Origin: Verrucomicrobiia bacterium
GTDB lineage: Bacteria > Verrucomicrobiota > Verrucomicrobiia > Palsa-1439
Assembly (NCBI GenBank): GCA_035577545.1
Contig: DATLVI010000034.1
Coordinates: 62,001-126,000, forward strand
Reading direction: 5' to 3'
DNA length: 64,000 bases
Below are positions 45,630 through 53,791 of this stretch, one piece after another; positions within the stretch are counted from its first letter, which is position 1; the number at the start of each line of letters is the position of its first letter. Under the pieces are notes generated by a model. The model was not told the origin of the DNA, did no database searches, and saw nothing but the letters and a program-made list of their open reading frames with translations. The translations under genes and the position numbers were made by a program.

Positions 45630-46406
45630 TCAGTTATGCCGCCATTCAACCGTAAACGCAGTTCCGCCACTTATGAGAGCGGACGTTTGGGCGAGAACCG
45701 TGCTGGTGAGGGGATTCTCCATCGTTATGCTCTCGTTTGTCCACGAGCTGCTATTGATCGGACCCTCGACATTCGTGATGGTCGTCGAGCACCCGGTAAA
45801 GCTCACGCTCCCGAAATCCGCCAAGGGAAGGATGTGCCGGAAGAACGGGGCTTCGACGATCCATTCCGCCGAGGTGCGCTTGGCGGACCGTTTCTTGGTG
45901 ATCGAAAACCCGACGCCTTGCGTGAGGTTGGTGATGCTGAGGACAAATTGGTTCTTGGGAATGAATTGGACTTCCGCGCTGATCTGATCGCCTGGCTCAA
46001 CGGGAAACTCCGTGAGGAAAAATCCGCGCGCGGGATACATCTCAAACCATGCGTAGTACAAAGGCGCCCCCAAGTGCCAATCCTGTTCGGTGCCGATCTG
46101 CTCCACGGTCCTGTCGGAGCTGCCGTCAATTCCCACCCAGATTGCCGACGCAGTTTCCTGCGTGCCGGCGGCAGCGACGGTCGGCACCCGCCACGACCCT
46201 TGCACATCGGTCACGGAATGTTTGACGGGAATGGTCAGGTCCGTCGCTGTCACGTACCCGGCCCAGTTCGCCGACTTGCCCGTGCCGTGACGGATCACCG
46301 GCGCGTATTGTCGATGCGGGGTGGAAGATGAAGAGTGGCGCTCCGTCGGAAACAACAGCCAGACGGACACGCCCAGAAGCGAGAGCCACGTAAAAGCTCG
46401 TGCCAT
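45630..46406 (-). CDS. Secreted G1-family (eqolisin-like) glutamic peptidase
   Basis: 258 residues from the ATG at 46406. A membrane-like leader (about 4-20) is followed by a beta-sandwich: SANWAGYVTATD near 45-56, SAIWVGIDGSSDRTVEQIGT near 87-106 with the candidate catalytic Gln103, YYAWFEMYPA and TSAEWIVEAPFF near 178-189 with the candidate Glu181. This Gln/Glu pair defines family G1, acid-active peptidases best known from fungi. A GTG at 46415 would add 3 residues. The gene follows repeat copy 2. Confidence 0.82.
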   Translation of the reverse strand: MARAFTWLSLLGVSVWLLFPTERHSSSSTPHRQYAPVIRHGTGKSANWAGYVTATDLTIPVKHSVTDVQGSWRVPTVAAAGTQETASAIWVGIDGSSDRTVEQIGTEQDWHLGAPLYYAWFEMYPARGFFLTEFPVEPGDQISAEVQFIPKNQFVLSITNLTQGVGFSITKKRSAKRTSAEWIVEAPFFRHILPLADFGSVSFTGCSTTITNVEGPINSSSWTNESITMENPLTSTVLAQTSALISGGTAFTVEWRHN

Positions 46407-46477
46407 ATTTCCCACCCACCATGCGCATTCAATTATGAAAAGTCAAATGAATCGAATCGGAGGTAGCGTTGGTGTTT

Positions 46478-46505
46478 TGTAGCCGAAGCGTAAGCTTCGG
46501 CTACA
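46478..46505. repeat. Perfect 12-base palindrome, REP-like
   Basis: TGTAGCCGAAGC and GCTTCGGCTACA flank the loop GTAA. It lies upstream of the leftward G1 peptidase and 149 bases before the first micro-ORF, so it is not well placed as a terminator for either. Palindromes with this type of core are common as interspersed elements in PVC genomes (recalled, not searched). Confidence 0.7.
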
Positions 46506-46671
46506 GTTTGCCGATGCAAATTAGGGCATTTATATACTTGGCGCATTGGCCGCGCCTCACCGCGAGGGGTCGTCGACGTGACAGTGTGCGTGTGATACCG
46601 GCAATGAAGCTCGGAAGAAATCGTCCAACTCGTGTCTTGATTTTGGGGAGTCTTTGGCGGAGCTTTGGGTT

Positions 46672-46779
46672 ATGCAGGAGGGCAATGAGCCGCACTGTAT
46701 CACCGTCTTGGAACTTCCCCCTGGCGAATCACCACAAACGGCTGTAAGGGCTGCTATTGCGAGCAAGGCGCAGGAATGA
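46672..46779 (+). CDS. Micro-ORF 1: small soluble peptide
   Basis: 35 residues from the ATG at 46672 (41 from a TTG at 46654, which has GGGGAG just upstream). The sequence is compositionally protein-like: MQEGNEPHCITVLELPPGES then a helical AVRAAIASKAQE. Its TGA overlaps the ATG of the next micro-ORF (ATGA), the best evidence that it is translated. It may also be the surviving end of a decayed longer gene, since the frame is open back to about 46580 without an earlier ATG. Confidence 0.4.
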   Translation: MQEGNEPHCITVLELPPGESPQTAVRAAIASKAQE

Positions 46780-46889
46780 TCACGTTCAAAATGAGCAGGT
46801 TCAAAAGGAAGTCCTTCTGGATATTGGTGCTTATTGCGGCCATTCTCGGTATCTTGGCTGCATTGATTTTTCCCCCCTTAAAATCCTAA
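46776..46889 (+). CDS. Micro-ORF 2: 37-residue membrane peptide
   Basis: A basic N-terminus (MITFKMSRFKRKS) precedes one hydrophobic helix (FWILVLIAAILGILAALIF) and a short PPLKS end. The helix resembles the hydrophobic part of prepilins (IIGILAA), but no cleavage motif or Glu5 is present. It overlaps the preceding ORF by 4 bases. It should insert in the inner membrane with the start inside. Confidence 0.5.
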   Translation: MITFKMSRFKRKSFWILVLIAAILGILAALIFPPLKS

Positions 46890-46905
46890 GCGAGCAAGGG
46901 CAGAA

Positions 46906-47085
46906 GTGAATATCCCTCAAAGAATCGTACTTGTCGCCGGTGCGTTAAGCCTGATCGCCTACATCATTGGCCTGACCAACTGGGACACGCGATCTCAAAT
47001 TATTACAACCTGCATTCTGATTGCCCTAGCAACTGCGATTCTGTATTGCACGTTTGCTAAGAAGAAGGGCAAGGCACAGAGGTGA
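46906..47085 (+). CDS. Micro-ORF 3: 59-residue two-helix membrane protein
   Basis: Starts with GTG at 46906. Two hydrophobic helices (RIVLVAGALSLIAYIIGLTN and IITTCILIALATAILYCTFA) are joined by NWDTRSQ, and the end KKKGKAQR is strongly basic, giving both ends inside. The segment before its start (gcgagcaagggcagaa) nearly repeats that before micro-ORF 2. Its TGA overlaps the next GTG. No family recognised. Confidence 0.55.
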   Translation: MNIPQRIVLVAGALSLIAYIIGLTNWDTRSQIITTCILIALATAILYCTFAKKKGKAQR

Positions 47086-47228
47086 GCACTACGCACCATC
47101 GGGCAAGGTTTTGGATACTGATGGTGTCGCTCTTTTTGCTATTCGTAGCCCTGTTCATGGCTTTTGTACTTCCTAGCCTCTTGCTACGGTATTCCTCTTG
47201 GTATGTCATAGACGCTGAGTCGAAGTAA
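47082..47228 (+). CDS. Micro-ORF 4: 48-residue membrane peptide
   Basis: Starts with GTG at 47082, overlapping micro-ORF 3 by 4 bases (GTGA). A basic start (STTHHRARF) leads into one long hydrophobic stretch (WILMVSLFLLFVALFMAFVL) and a polar end (YSSWYVIDAESK). It is the last of four coupled micro-ORFs; kamA's promoter starts 32 bases later. No family recognised. Confidence 0.5.
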   Translation: MSTTHHRARFWILMVSLFLLFVALFMAFVLPSLLLRYSSWYVIDAESK

Positions 47229-47259
47229 AATTAGGACACTACCCCCAAATCCCCCCCGC

Positions 47260-47287
47260 TTGACACGTGCCGTCGATGTTCTATACT
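47260..47287 (+). promoter_or_regulatory. Strong sigma-70 promoter of kamA
   Basis: A perfect -35 box TTGACA (47260-47265), a 16-base spacer and a -10 box TATACT (47282-47287). Transcription should start near 47294, only about 4 bases before the ATG at 47298, which would make the message almost leaderless. Confidence 0.65.
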
Positions 47288-47297
47288 TCCCGGAGCA

Positions 47298-48683
47298 ATG
47301 CAGACCGACGAGCCTGGGGGAGAATGGGGCAAACCAAGCGTTGAAGCGTCACCGCTCGGGGTGAAACTTTCGCCCCCATTCCAGCATCCCAACCGCGTGA
47401 ATTCGGAATCATCTTCTCTGGAATCTTCTTCTATCGACGAACAATTCCCGTCGGCGGGACGGGGCATCTGGGCGCGCGTGCCGGAGGCTGACTGGAATGA
47501 CTGGCGATGGCAGTTGCGCAACCGCATCACTTCGCTGGAGGCCCTTGAGGCGTTGATGCCGTTGACGCCCACTGAGCGGGACGGCGTTTCCCAGGCGGGC
47601 CATCACTTGGCGATGGCGATCACGCCCTACTTTTTCAACCTCATTGACGTCAACGATCCGAACTGTCCGATCCGCGCCCAGGTCATCCCGCGCGCCGAGG
47701 AAATGGTCACGGCCCCGTGGGAGATGGCCGACCCGTGCGGTGAAGACGAACACATGCCTGTCCCGGGTCTCGTGCATCGCTACCCGGATCGCGTGCTGTT
47801 TCTGGTGACCGACCGTTGCGCGGCTTATTGTCGTTACTGTACACGCAGCCGTGTGGTCAGCGGCGCGGGTGAACAGCAACTGCACACGGAATTTGACGCA
47901 GCCATCAATTACATCCGCGAACACACGGAAGTGCGCGACGTATTGTTGAGCGGTGGCGATCCGTTGCTGTTCAGTGACGAGCGGCTTGAGCACGTGCTCC
48001 GCGAACTGCGCGCCATCAAGCATGTTGAATTTCTGCGCATCGGGACACGGATCCCGATTTTCCTGCCACAACGCATCACGCCCGAGTTGTGCGCGATGTT
48101 GCGGAAGTATCATCCGCTGTGGATGAGCATTCATACCAATCACCCGAAGGAGGCCACGCACGAAGTCAGGGAGGCGTGCGGTCGGCTTGCCGATGCGGGG
48201 ATTCCGTTGGGGAACCAAAGCGTGTTGTTACGTGGGGTAAACGACGACGCGGCGGTCATGAAAAAGCTCGTGCACAAACTGCTGATGATGCGAGTGCGAC
48301 CGTATTACATTTACCAATGTGATCCGGTCAAGGGGACGCATCATCTGCGCACCACCGTGCGCAAGGGCATCGAGATCATCGAAGCGCTGCGCGGTCATAC
48401 CACCGGTTACGCGGTGCCGCAGTATGTCATCGACGCGCCCGGCGGCGGTGGCAAGGTGCCCATCGGGCCCGAGTACGTACTGGCGCATGACAAACAGCGC
48501 GTCATCATTCGCAATTACGAAGGCAAGGTTTTCGAATACCCCGAGTTGAACGACGCTCCGACCCCTGTAAAATCAGGGTCCGGTGCTCCTCCCTCAGCAC
48601 GCCCGTTGGGTGCGGAAGCTGCTATAAAGAGCTGCTGCACAACGCAAGAGGGAAATGGACACCACCGCCAGACGCTCGACTGA
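47298..48683 (+). CDS. kamA: KamA-family radical SAM aminomutase (lysine 2,3-aminomutase-like)
   Basis: 461 residues. The radical SAM cluster motif is CAAYCRYC (C174, C178, C181), preceded by RYPDRVLFLVTDR. VLLSGGDPLLFSDERLEHVL, RIGTRIPIFLPQRI and YYIYQCDPVKGTHHLRT are typical of KamA, and AHDKQRVIIRNYEG near 414-427 is where the PLP lysine is expected. The enzyme would convert alpha-lysine to beta-lysine. The first 55 residues are a serine- and proline-rich extension not seen in most KamA proteins. The 3' end overlaps the ATP-grasp gene by 29 bases. Confidence 0.9.
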   Translation: MQTDEPGGEWGKPSVEASPLGVKLSPPFQHPNRVNSESSSLESSSIDEQFPSAGRGIWARVPEADWNDWRWQLRNRITSLEALEALMPLTPTERDGVSQAGHHLAMAITPYFFNLIDVNDPNCPIRAQVIPRAEEMVTAPWEMADPCGEDEHMPVPGLVHRYPDRVLFLVTDRCAAYCRYCTRSRVVSGAGEQQLHTEFDAAINYIREHTEVRDVLLSGGDPLLFSDERLEHVLRELRAIKHVEFLRIGTRIPIFLPQRITPELCAMLRKYHPLWMSIHTNHPKEATHEVREACGRLADAGIPLGNQSVLLRGVNDDAAVMKKLVHKLLMMRVRPYYIYQCDPVKGTHHLRTTVRKGIEIIEALRGHTTGYAVPQYVIDAPGGGGKVPIGPEYVLAHDKQRVIIRNYEGKVFEYPELNDAPTPVKSGSGAPPSARPLGAEAAIKSCCTTQEGNGHHRQTLD

Positions 48684-49614
48684 AATACATTTCGGATTGG
48701 CCTGGAACTGGCAGTTCGACCAGGATTTTGTCAACCAGCTTGACCGCTCCTGTCTTCATGCGGGCTTAAGTTGCTACCTCGTCGGGGTCCACAACCTCCA
48801 GCAAACCTTTCTCGAAGTACAGAACGGCGAGCGGAATTTCACCTACTTCCTCGACCGCGCCAGCGACGAGGACGAGCGCTTCCTGAAGTTCAACCAATTG
48901 CTGCAGTCGAAGGGCGCGAAGTTCATCAACGCGCAACACCACTATCGCCGGTCCATCGACAAGGCGAACATCCACGGCGAACTTCTCGCGCGCGGCCTGC
49001 AGTTGCCGCTCACCATTATCCTGCCGCCCTACGAGAACGAGCCGAATTTTGACGCGCGCCTGATCGAACCGTTGGCATCGCCGTTTGTCGTGAAGCCGGC
49101 GAAAGGCGGCGGCGGTTTCGGCGTCGTGATCGGCGCGACGCGGCCGGACGACATCATGCAAACCCGCGCCAAATTCCGTAACCAGCGCTTCCTCATCCAG
49201 CAGCGCATCGTCCCGCAAATTCTTAACAATCGCCGCGCCTGGTTTCGCGTCTATTTCGTCTGCGGCACGATCATCCCGTGTTGGTGGGACGACACTACGC
49301 ACCGTTACGGCGTCGTCACGCCCTCAGACCGCGCGCACGTGAACGTGGATGAACTCAGCCGAATCGTGCGCATCATCGCCGATGTATCCCAACTGGATTT
49401 TTTCAGCACCGAGATCGCGCTGGAACACGATGGTCGCTATTTCGTCGTCGATTACGTCAACGACCCGTGCGACATGCGCCCGCAAAGCAAGTATTTCGAT
49501 GGCGTCCCAGAAACCATCATCGCCATGATCGTCTCCTGCATCACCGGCCACATCAAAAAGCAATTCGCCCCCACCACCCAGCCCACCGACGAAGACGCCC
49601 GCTGGTGGCCGTGA
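48655..49614 (+). CDS. ATP-grasp ligase-like protein paired with kamA
   Basis: 319 residues. The N-terminal 105 residues form a preATP-grasp-like region. The ATP-binding part follows: SPFVVKPAKGGGGFGVVIGA near 143-162, FLIQQRIVP near 181, and acidic metal-binding residues in YFVVDYVNDPCDMRPQSKY near 262-280. ATP-grasp enzymes join a carboxylate to an amine or thiol. Overlap with kamA by 29 bases suggests it may use beta-lysine as a substrate, an inference from context alone. Confidence 0.75.
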   Translation: MDTTARRSTEIHFGLAWNWQFDQDFVNQLDRSCLHAGLSCYLVGVHNLQQTFLEVQNGERNFTYFLDRASDEDERFLKFNQLLQSKGAKFINAQHHYRRSIDKANIHGELLARGLQLPLTIILPPYENEPNFDARLIEPLASPFVVKPAKGGGGFGVVIGATRPDDIMQTRAKFRNQRFLIQQRIVPQILNNRRAWFRVYFVCGTIIPCWWDDTTHRYGVVTPSDRAHVNVDELSRIVRIIADVSQLDFFSTEIALEHDGRYFVVDYVNDPCDMRPQSKYFDGVPETIIAMIVSCITGHIKKQFAPTTQPTDEDARWWP

Positions 49615-49631
49615 CGGTGAGATGGTCCCCA

Positions 49632-49964
49632 TCACCCAGCAGAGAACGCAACGTTAATCACGGGGAGGAATAAAGCGGTGACGATATACAGAACCACCGC
49701 ACAAACAAGCAGCGTGAGAATGGGAGTCGGAAGACGCGAGTGAAATCTCAAGTCGTTAAGGATGACACTTCCAGCGGCCAAGACTGCCAGCGCAAACCAA
49801 CCCCAAGGGCCGATAACAAACGCCGCGGCAATCAGACGAGGTAAAGATATTTCCAACTCCGTGGAAATGTCTTTGAACTTTGCAACGTCCAACGCAAATA
49901 GGGCACCGAAAAGAACAAAGCCGCCTGCCACCACCCAAGAAGTCATCTTCACCTTTGTGGCCAT
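49632..49964 (-). CDS. Small three-helix membrane protein
   Basis: 110 residues from the ATG at 49964. Three hydrophobic helices (about 9-25, 43-67 and 81-103), with FKDISTELEISLPRLIAAAF between the first two. A loosely similar arrangement occurs in many PVC small membrane proteins. No family or function recognised. It lies convergent to the ATP-grasp gene with a 17-base gap, and 63 bases after the TauE gene on the same strand. Confidence 0.6.
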   Translation of the reverse strand: MATKVKMTSWVVAGGFVLFGALFALDVAKFKDISTELEISLPRLIAAAFVIGPWGWFALAVLAAGSVILNDLRFHSRLPTPILTLLVCAVVLYIVTALFLPVINVAFSAG

Positions 49965-50027
49965 TGTATACCTAACCACCTGATATGTAGCACAGTTTCG
50001 CTCTCCCTCCCACCGTATTTGCAAACT

Positions 50028-50780
50028 TCACTTCTTCACCATCAAATGCACAGCCACGATTACGCCGAAGGCCACGACGGCGCCGCGCAAGATGCGGGGT
50101 GACATCCGTTGCGCGAGTTTGGCGCCGACGAATCCGCCTGCAATGGCCGCGATCGCCATCACCAGCGCGACCTGCAAGGCCGCGGCGCCGACTGCGAGAA
50201 AATAGATAATCGCGATGCCGTTGATGACTACTGCGAGGAAGTTCTTGATGCCGTTCGCCGCCTGTAAATCTTCCGGCAGAAAGATCGCCATTGCCGCCAG
50301 CATCAGGATTCCCATGCCCGCGCCGAAGTAGCCTCCATAGACGGCGATGGCGAACTGGGAGATCCAAATCGCCGCCGCATGTTTCTTCGGGTGCGCCTTG
50401 GCCCTCTGAGAGACCCAGCGGCCCATCGGCTCATTAAGCAGCAACAGCGCGCACGCGAGCAGTATCAAGAACGGCACGATGAACCGAAAGAAGCTCTCCG
50501 ACGTCCGCAACAGCAGGACCGCGCCGAGAAGTCCACCGATCAGCGACGGCAATGCGAGTGTCCAGACGCGCGCCCGATTCTCGCTGAGCTGACGTCGATA
50601 CGCCCAGGAACTTGTGATGGAGCCGGGCCAGACCGCCACCGTACTCGTGGCGTTGGCCTTGATCGACGGTATGCCGGAATAGAGCAGGGCAGGGAACGTC
50701 AGCAACGTGCCGCCACCGGCGAAGGCATTGACGAAGCCCGCGCCGAACGCCGCGAGCGAGCTGAGTCCGTAAATCTGCAT
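50028..50780 (-). CDS. TauE/SafE family sulfite or organosulfur permease
   Basis: 250 residues from the ATG at 50780. About eight membrane helices in two similar halves; GAGFVNAFAGGGTLLTFPAL near 13-32 and its echo YGGYFGAGMGILMLAAMAI near 145-163 are the two family signatures. Members export sulfite, sulfoacetate or related anions; the substrate cannot be read from sequence. It is divergent from the rlmI-like gene over a 42-base gap. Confidence 0.9.
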   Translation of the reverse strand: MQIYGLSSLAAFGAGFVNAFAGGGTLLTFPALLYSGIPSIKANATSTVAVWPGSITSSWAYRRQLSENRARVWTLALPSLIGGLLGAVLLLRTSESFFRFIVPFLILLACALLLLNEPMGRWVSQRAKAHPKKHAAAIWISQFAIAVYGGYFGAGMGILMLAAMAIFLPEDLQAANGIKNFLAVVINGIAIIYFLAVGAAALQVALVMAIAAIAGGFVGAKLAQRMSPRILRGAVVAFGVIVAVHLMVKK

Positions 50781-50822
50781 GATAGGTTGGCAGCATAACA
50801 AAGTTCTGTTAGCGTCAGCAAC

Positions 50823-52007
50823 ATGCCGTCTGTATTTTTGAAGAAAAACAAGGAACGCCGCCTCTATGCGGGCCACAGTTGGGTCTACTCCAGTGACATC
50901 GAACGAATCACCGGCGATCCCAATCCCAAAAACGGCGACGCCGTGGACATCCGCGACCACAAAGACCGCTTTTTTGGCCGCGGTTTGCTCAACACCAAAT
51001 CGCAAATCACCGTGCGGCGGTTCACCACGCAGAAAGAGGAACTCGACCGCGCGTTCTTCACGCGTCGTATCGAGGAGGCCCTGGCCTATCGCCGCGAGGA
51101 TACCTCCATCGCCGACACCGAGGCGTTCCGCGTGGTTTCCTCCGAGGGCGACCAGTTGCCCGGTCTCATCGTCGATCAATACGGCGACAATCTCGTCATT
51201 CAGGCCCTCACCTTGGGCATCGACCAACGCAAAGGGCAAATCGTCGAAATTCTTCGTGAATTGTTAGAGCCGCGCGCCATCATCGAACGCAGCGATGTCC
51301 CCAGTCGCAAACTGGAAGGCCTGGAAGAAACGAAAGGCGTCCTCTTCGGCGAGACCGGCGCCATCGTCCGTGCGCAGTTTGCGGGATTCTCCATCGAGGT
51401 CAACCTGCTCGAAGACCAGAAAACCGGTTTCTTCCTCGACCAACGCGATAATTACGCCGAGGTCGCGCGCCTCTGCGCGGGCAAACGTGTGCTCGATTGC
51501 TTCACGTACCACGGCGGTTTCGCCCTCGCCGCGGCCATGGCGAGCGCCAAGAGCGTGGAGTGCGTCGAAATTTCCGACACCGCCATCGCCCGCGCGCGCA
51601 AGAACGCCGAGTTGAACGGGCTGACGGGAAAGATCGAGTTCGTGTGCGCCAACGCGTTCGATGTCTTGAAGAAATACGATAGCGACAAACGCCAGTACGA
51701 CGTGATCGTGCTCGATCCGCCCACATTCACGCGCACGCGGGAAAACGTCGAAGGCGCGCTCCGTGGTTACAAGGAAATCAACCTGCGCGCGCTGAAGATG
51801 CTTCCGCCCGGCGGCATCCTCGCCACGTTCACCTGCTCGCATCACATCGACGCCGAGTTGTTCAAGTCAGTGGTCGTCGAAGCTGCCGCGGACGCAAAGA
51901 AAACCGTGCGCCTGGTGAAGGTGCTCACGCAATCGCCCGACCACCCGATTCTGCCTGCCATACCCGAGACCGAATACCTTCGCGGCCTGCTGCTCGAGGT
52001 GATGTAA
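50823..52007 (+). CDS. rlmI: RlmI-like class I rRNA (cytosine-C5) methyltransferase
   Basis: 394 residues. An N-terminal PUA domain (SVFLKKNKERRLYAGHSWVY near 2-21) is followed by the RlmI core: GFFLDQRDNYAEVARL, the SAM-binding VLDCFTYHGGFALAAAMASA near 223-242, and DVIVLDPPTFTRTRENVEG near 294-312. E. coli RlmI methylates C1962 of 23S rRNA. The stop codon overlaps the start of the next gene by one base. A related domain is fused to a pseudouridine synthase at 40771-42273. Confidence 0.9.
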   Translation: MPSVFLKKNKERRLYAGHSWVYSSDIERITGDPNPKNGDAVDIRDHKDRFFGRGLLNTKSQITVRRFTTQKEELDRAFFTRRIEEALAYRREDTSIADTEAFRVVSSEGDQLPGLIVDQYGDNLVIQALTLGIDQRKGQIVEILRELLEPRAIIERSDVPSRKLEGLEETKGVLFGETGAIVRAQFAGFSIEVNLLEDQKTGFFLDQRDNYAEVARLCAGKRVLDCFTYHGGFALAAAMASAKSVECVEISDTAIARARKNAELNGLTGKIEFVCANAFDVLKKYDSDKRQYDVIVLDPPTFTRTRENVEGALRGYKEINLRALKMLPPGGILATFTCSHHIDAELFKSVVVEAAADAKKTVRLVKVLTQSPDHPILPAIPETEYLRGLLLEVM

Positions 52008-53515
52008 TGGAAGCGAAGCTGGAAGAGCTGAAACAGCGCCTCGCTGAGATCAATGACGTGCGCTCCGCCGCCGCCGTCTTGAGCTGGGACCAGATGACCT
52101 ACATGCCGCCGGGCGGCGCCGAAGCGCGTGGCCGGCAGATGGCGACCTTGGAGCAAATCGCCCACGAGAAGCTGACGCATCCTTCCATTGGCCGCATGCT
52201 CACGGAGTTACGGTCGCGCGAAGGAAGCTTGCCCGCCGATTCCGACGAGGCGGCGCTGATTCGCGTTGCCCGTCGCGATTACGATCGCGCGGTGAAAGTC
52301 CCTCCCGCGTTCGTCGCGAAATTCAGCGCGCATCAAACCGCCACCTACGAAGCATGGGTGAAGGCGCGGCCCGCCAACGATTTCGCCGCCGTCCGTCCGT
52401 ATCTCGAAAAGACTCTCGAATACAGTCGCGAGTTGGCAAATTATTTCCCTGGTTACGACCACATTGCCGACCCGTTGATTGATTTCGCCGATTTCGGAAT
52501 GAAGGCGGCGACGATTCGGGCGCTGTTTGCCGAATTGCGCAGAGAACTCGTGCCCCTCGTGCAAGCGATTACCGCGCAACCGCTCACCGACGATGCGTGT
52601 CTCCGCCAGAATTTCCCCGAGGCCCAACAACTCGCGTTCGGTTCCGCCGTCGTCAAACAGCTTGGCTACGATTTCCAGCGTGGTCGGCAGGACAAGACGC
52701 ATCACCCGTTCTGCACGACGTTCTCGCTCGGCGACGTGCGCATCACGACGCGCGTCAAGGAGAACGATCTGGGCGACGCGCTGTTCAGCACCATCCACGA
52801 AGCCGGCCACGCGATGTACGAGCAGGGGATTCGCGGCGAGTTGGAAGGCACGCCGCTGGCGCGCGGAACTTCGTCGGGCGTCCACGAAAGCCAGTCGCGG
52901 CTCTGGGAGAACCTCGTCGGACGCGGCCGGGGCTTCTGGCGGTTCTTCTATCCGGAACTACAAGCGGCTTTTCCCGTGCAACTCAGCAGCGTTCCACTTG
53001 ATGTGTTCTACCGCGCCATCAACAAAGTCGAGCGTTCGCTGATTCGCACCGACGCGGACGAGGTGACCTACAATCTCCACGTCATGATCCGTTTCGATTT
53101 CGAATTGCAACTGCTCGAAGGCAAGCTGGCCGTCCGCGACCTGCCCGAAGCCTGGCGCGAACGCTACAAAGCCGACCTCGGCATCGCCTCACCCGATGAC
53201 CGCGACGGCGTGCTGCAGGACGTGCATTGGTTCGGCGGACAAATCGGCGGCGTATTTCAAGGCTACACGCTCGGCAACATCCTCAGCGCCCAATTCTACG
53301 ACGCCGCGCTCCGGGCAAACTCCCAGATTCCCGACCAGATCGCCAGCGGCGAATTCACCCCGCTGCACGCCTGGCTCCAGGAAAACATCTACCAACACGG
53401 CGCCAAGTTCACCGCGAATGAGTTGGTCAAACGTGCCACCGGCCAACCACTTTCCATTGAACCGTACATTCGTTATTTGCGCACGAAATATGGGGAACTT
53501 TACAAAGTTGTTTGA
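52007..53515 (+). CDS. Carboxypeptidase Taq-like metallopeptidase, family M32
   Basis: 502 residues, the usual length. The zinc site is HEAGHAMYEQG near 264-274 with the third ligand in GVHESQSRLWENLVGR near 292-307. TTFSLGDVRITTRV and the C-terminal EFTPLHAWLQENIYQHG are family features. M32 enzymes remove residues from peptide C-termini in the cytoplasm. No signal peptide is present. The one-base overlap with rlmI (TAATG) suggests coupled translation. Confidence 0.95.
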   Translation: MEAKLEELKQRLAEINDVRSAAAVLSWDQMTYMPPGGAEARGRQMATLEQIAHEKLTHPSIGRMLTELRSREGSLPADSDEAALIRVARRDYDRAVKVPPAFVAKFSAHQTATYEAWVKARPANDFAAVRPYLEKTLEYSRELANYFPGYDHIADPLIDFADFGMKAATIRALFAELRRELVPLVQAITAQPLTDDACLRQNFPEAQQLAFGSAVVKQLGYDFQRGRQDKTHHPFCTTFSLGDVRITTRVKENDLGDALFSTIHEAGHAMYEQGIRGELEGTPLARGTSSGVHESQSRLWENLVGRGRGFWRFFYPELQAAFPVQLSSVPLDVFYRAINKVERSLIRTDADEVTYNLHVMIRFDFELQLLEGKLAVRDLPEAWRERYKADLGIASPDDRDGVLQDVHWFGGQIGGVFQGYTLGNILSAQFYDAALRANSQIPDQIASGEFTPLHAWLQENIYQHGAKFTANELVKRATGQPLSIEPYIRYLRTKYGELYKVV

Positions 53516-53572
53516 GAGCAATTCTTTGAATAACTGTATCTCGAAAGCGCCTAGGCATTGGAGGGGTGAACG

Positions 53573-53776
53573 ATGAAAACTGGTAACGATGCGGTAGAAG
53601 CTATTCGCAATCTCCTAGTGGAATTGAGAGAAGAGCCTGACACTTGGGAGAATCCGTCACTCGATCGCTTTCTCGATGCCATGGCTGCGTGGCCGGAAGA
53701 CTCGGGAAGGAAAGATTCTCCCGCCTCTTGGGATTTGATCATCAAGATGCTTAGGGCTGGCAAACTATACGAGTAA
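53573..53776 (+). CDS. Small acidic protein, DUF7660-like
   Basis: 67 residues. The W-E-N-P-x-L-x-x-F-L-x-A-M-A-A-W-x-x-D-S-G pattern near 25-45 resembles a family of small acidic proteins (recalled as DUF7660) scattered in bacteria, often near toxin or polymorphic loci. No function is known. It stands alone in a short gap between the carboxypeptidase and manA. Confidence 0.65.
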   Translation: MKTGNDAVEAIRNLLVELREEPDTWENPSLDRFLDAMAAWPEDSGRKDSPASWDLIIKMLRAGKLYE

Positions 53777-53791
53777 CTTACCAGTGATCTG

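Noticed and set aside
46469-46747. 92-codon frame before the micro-ORFs
   Set aside because: It starts inside the perfect palindrome and has an arginine- and serine-rich composition; the alternative frame ending at 46779 fits the coupled chain better.
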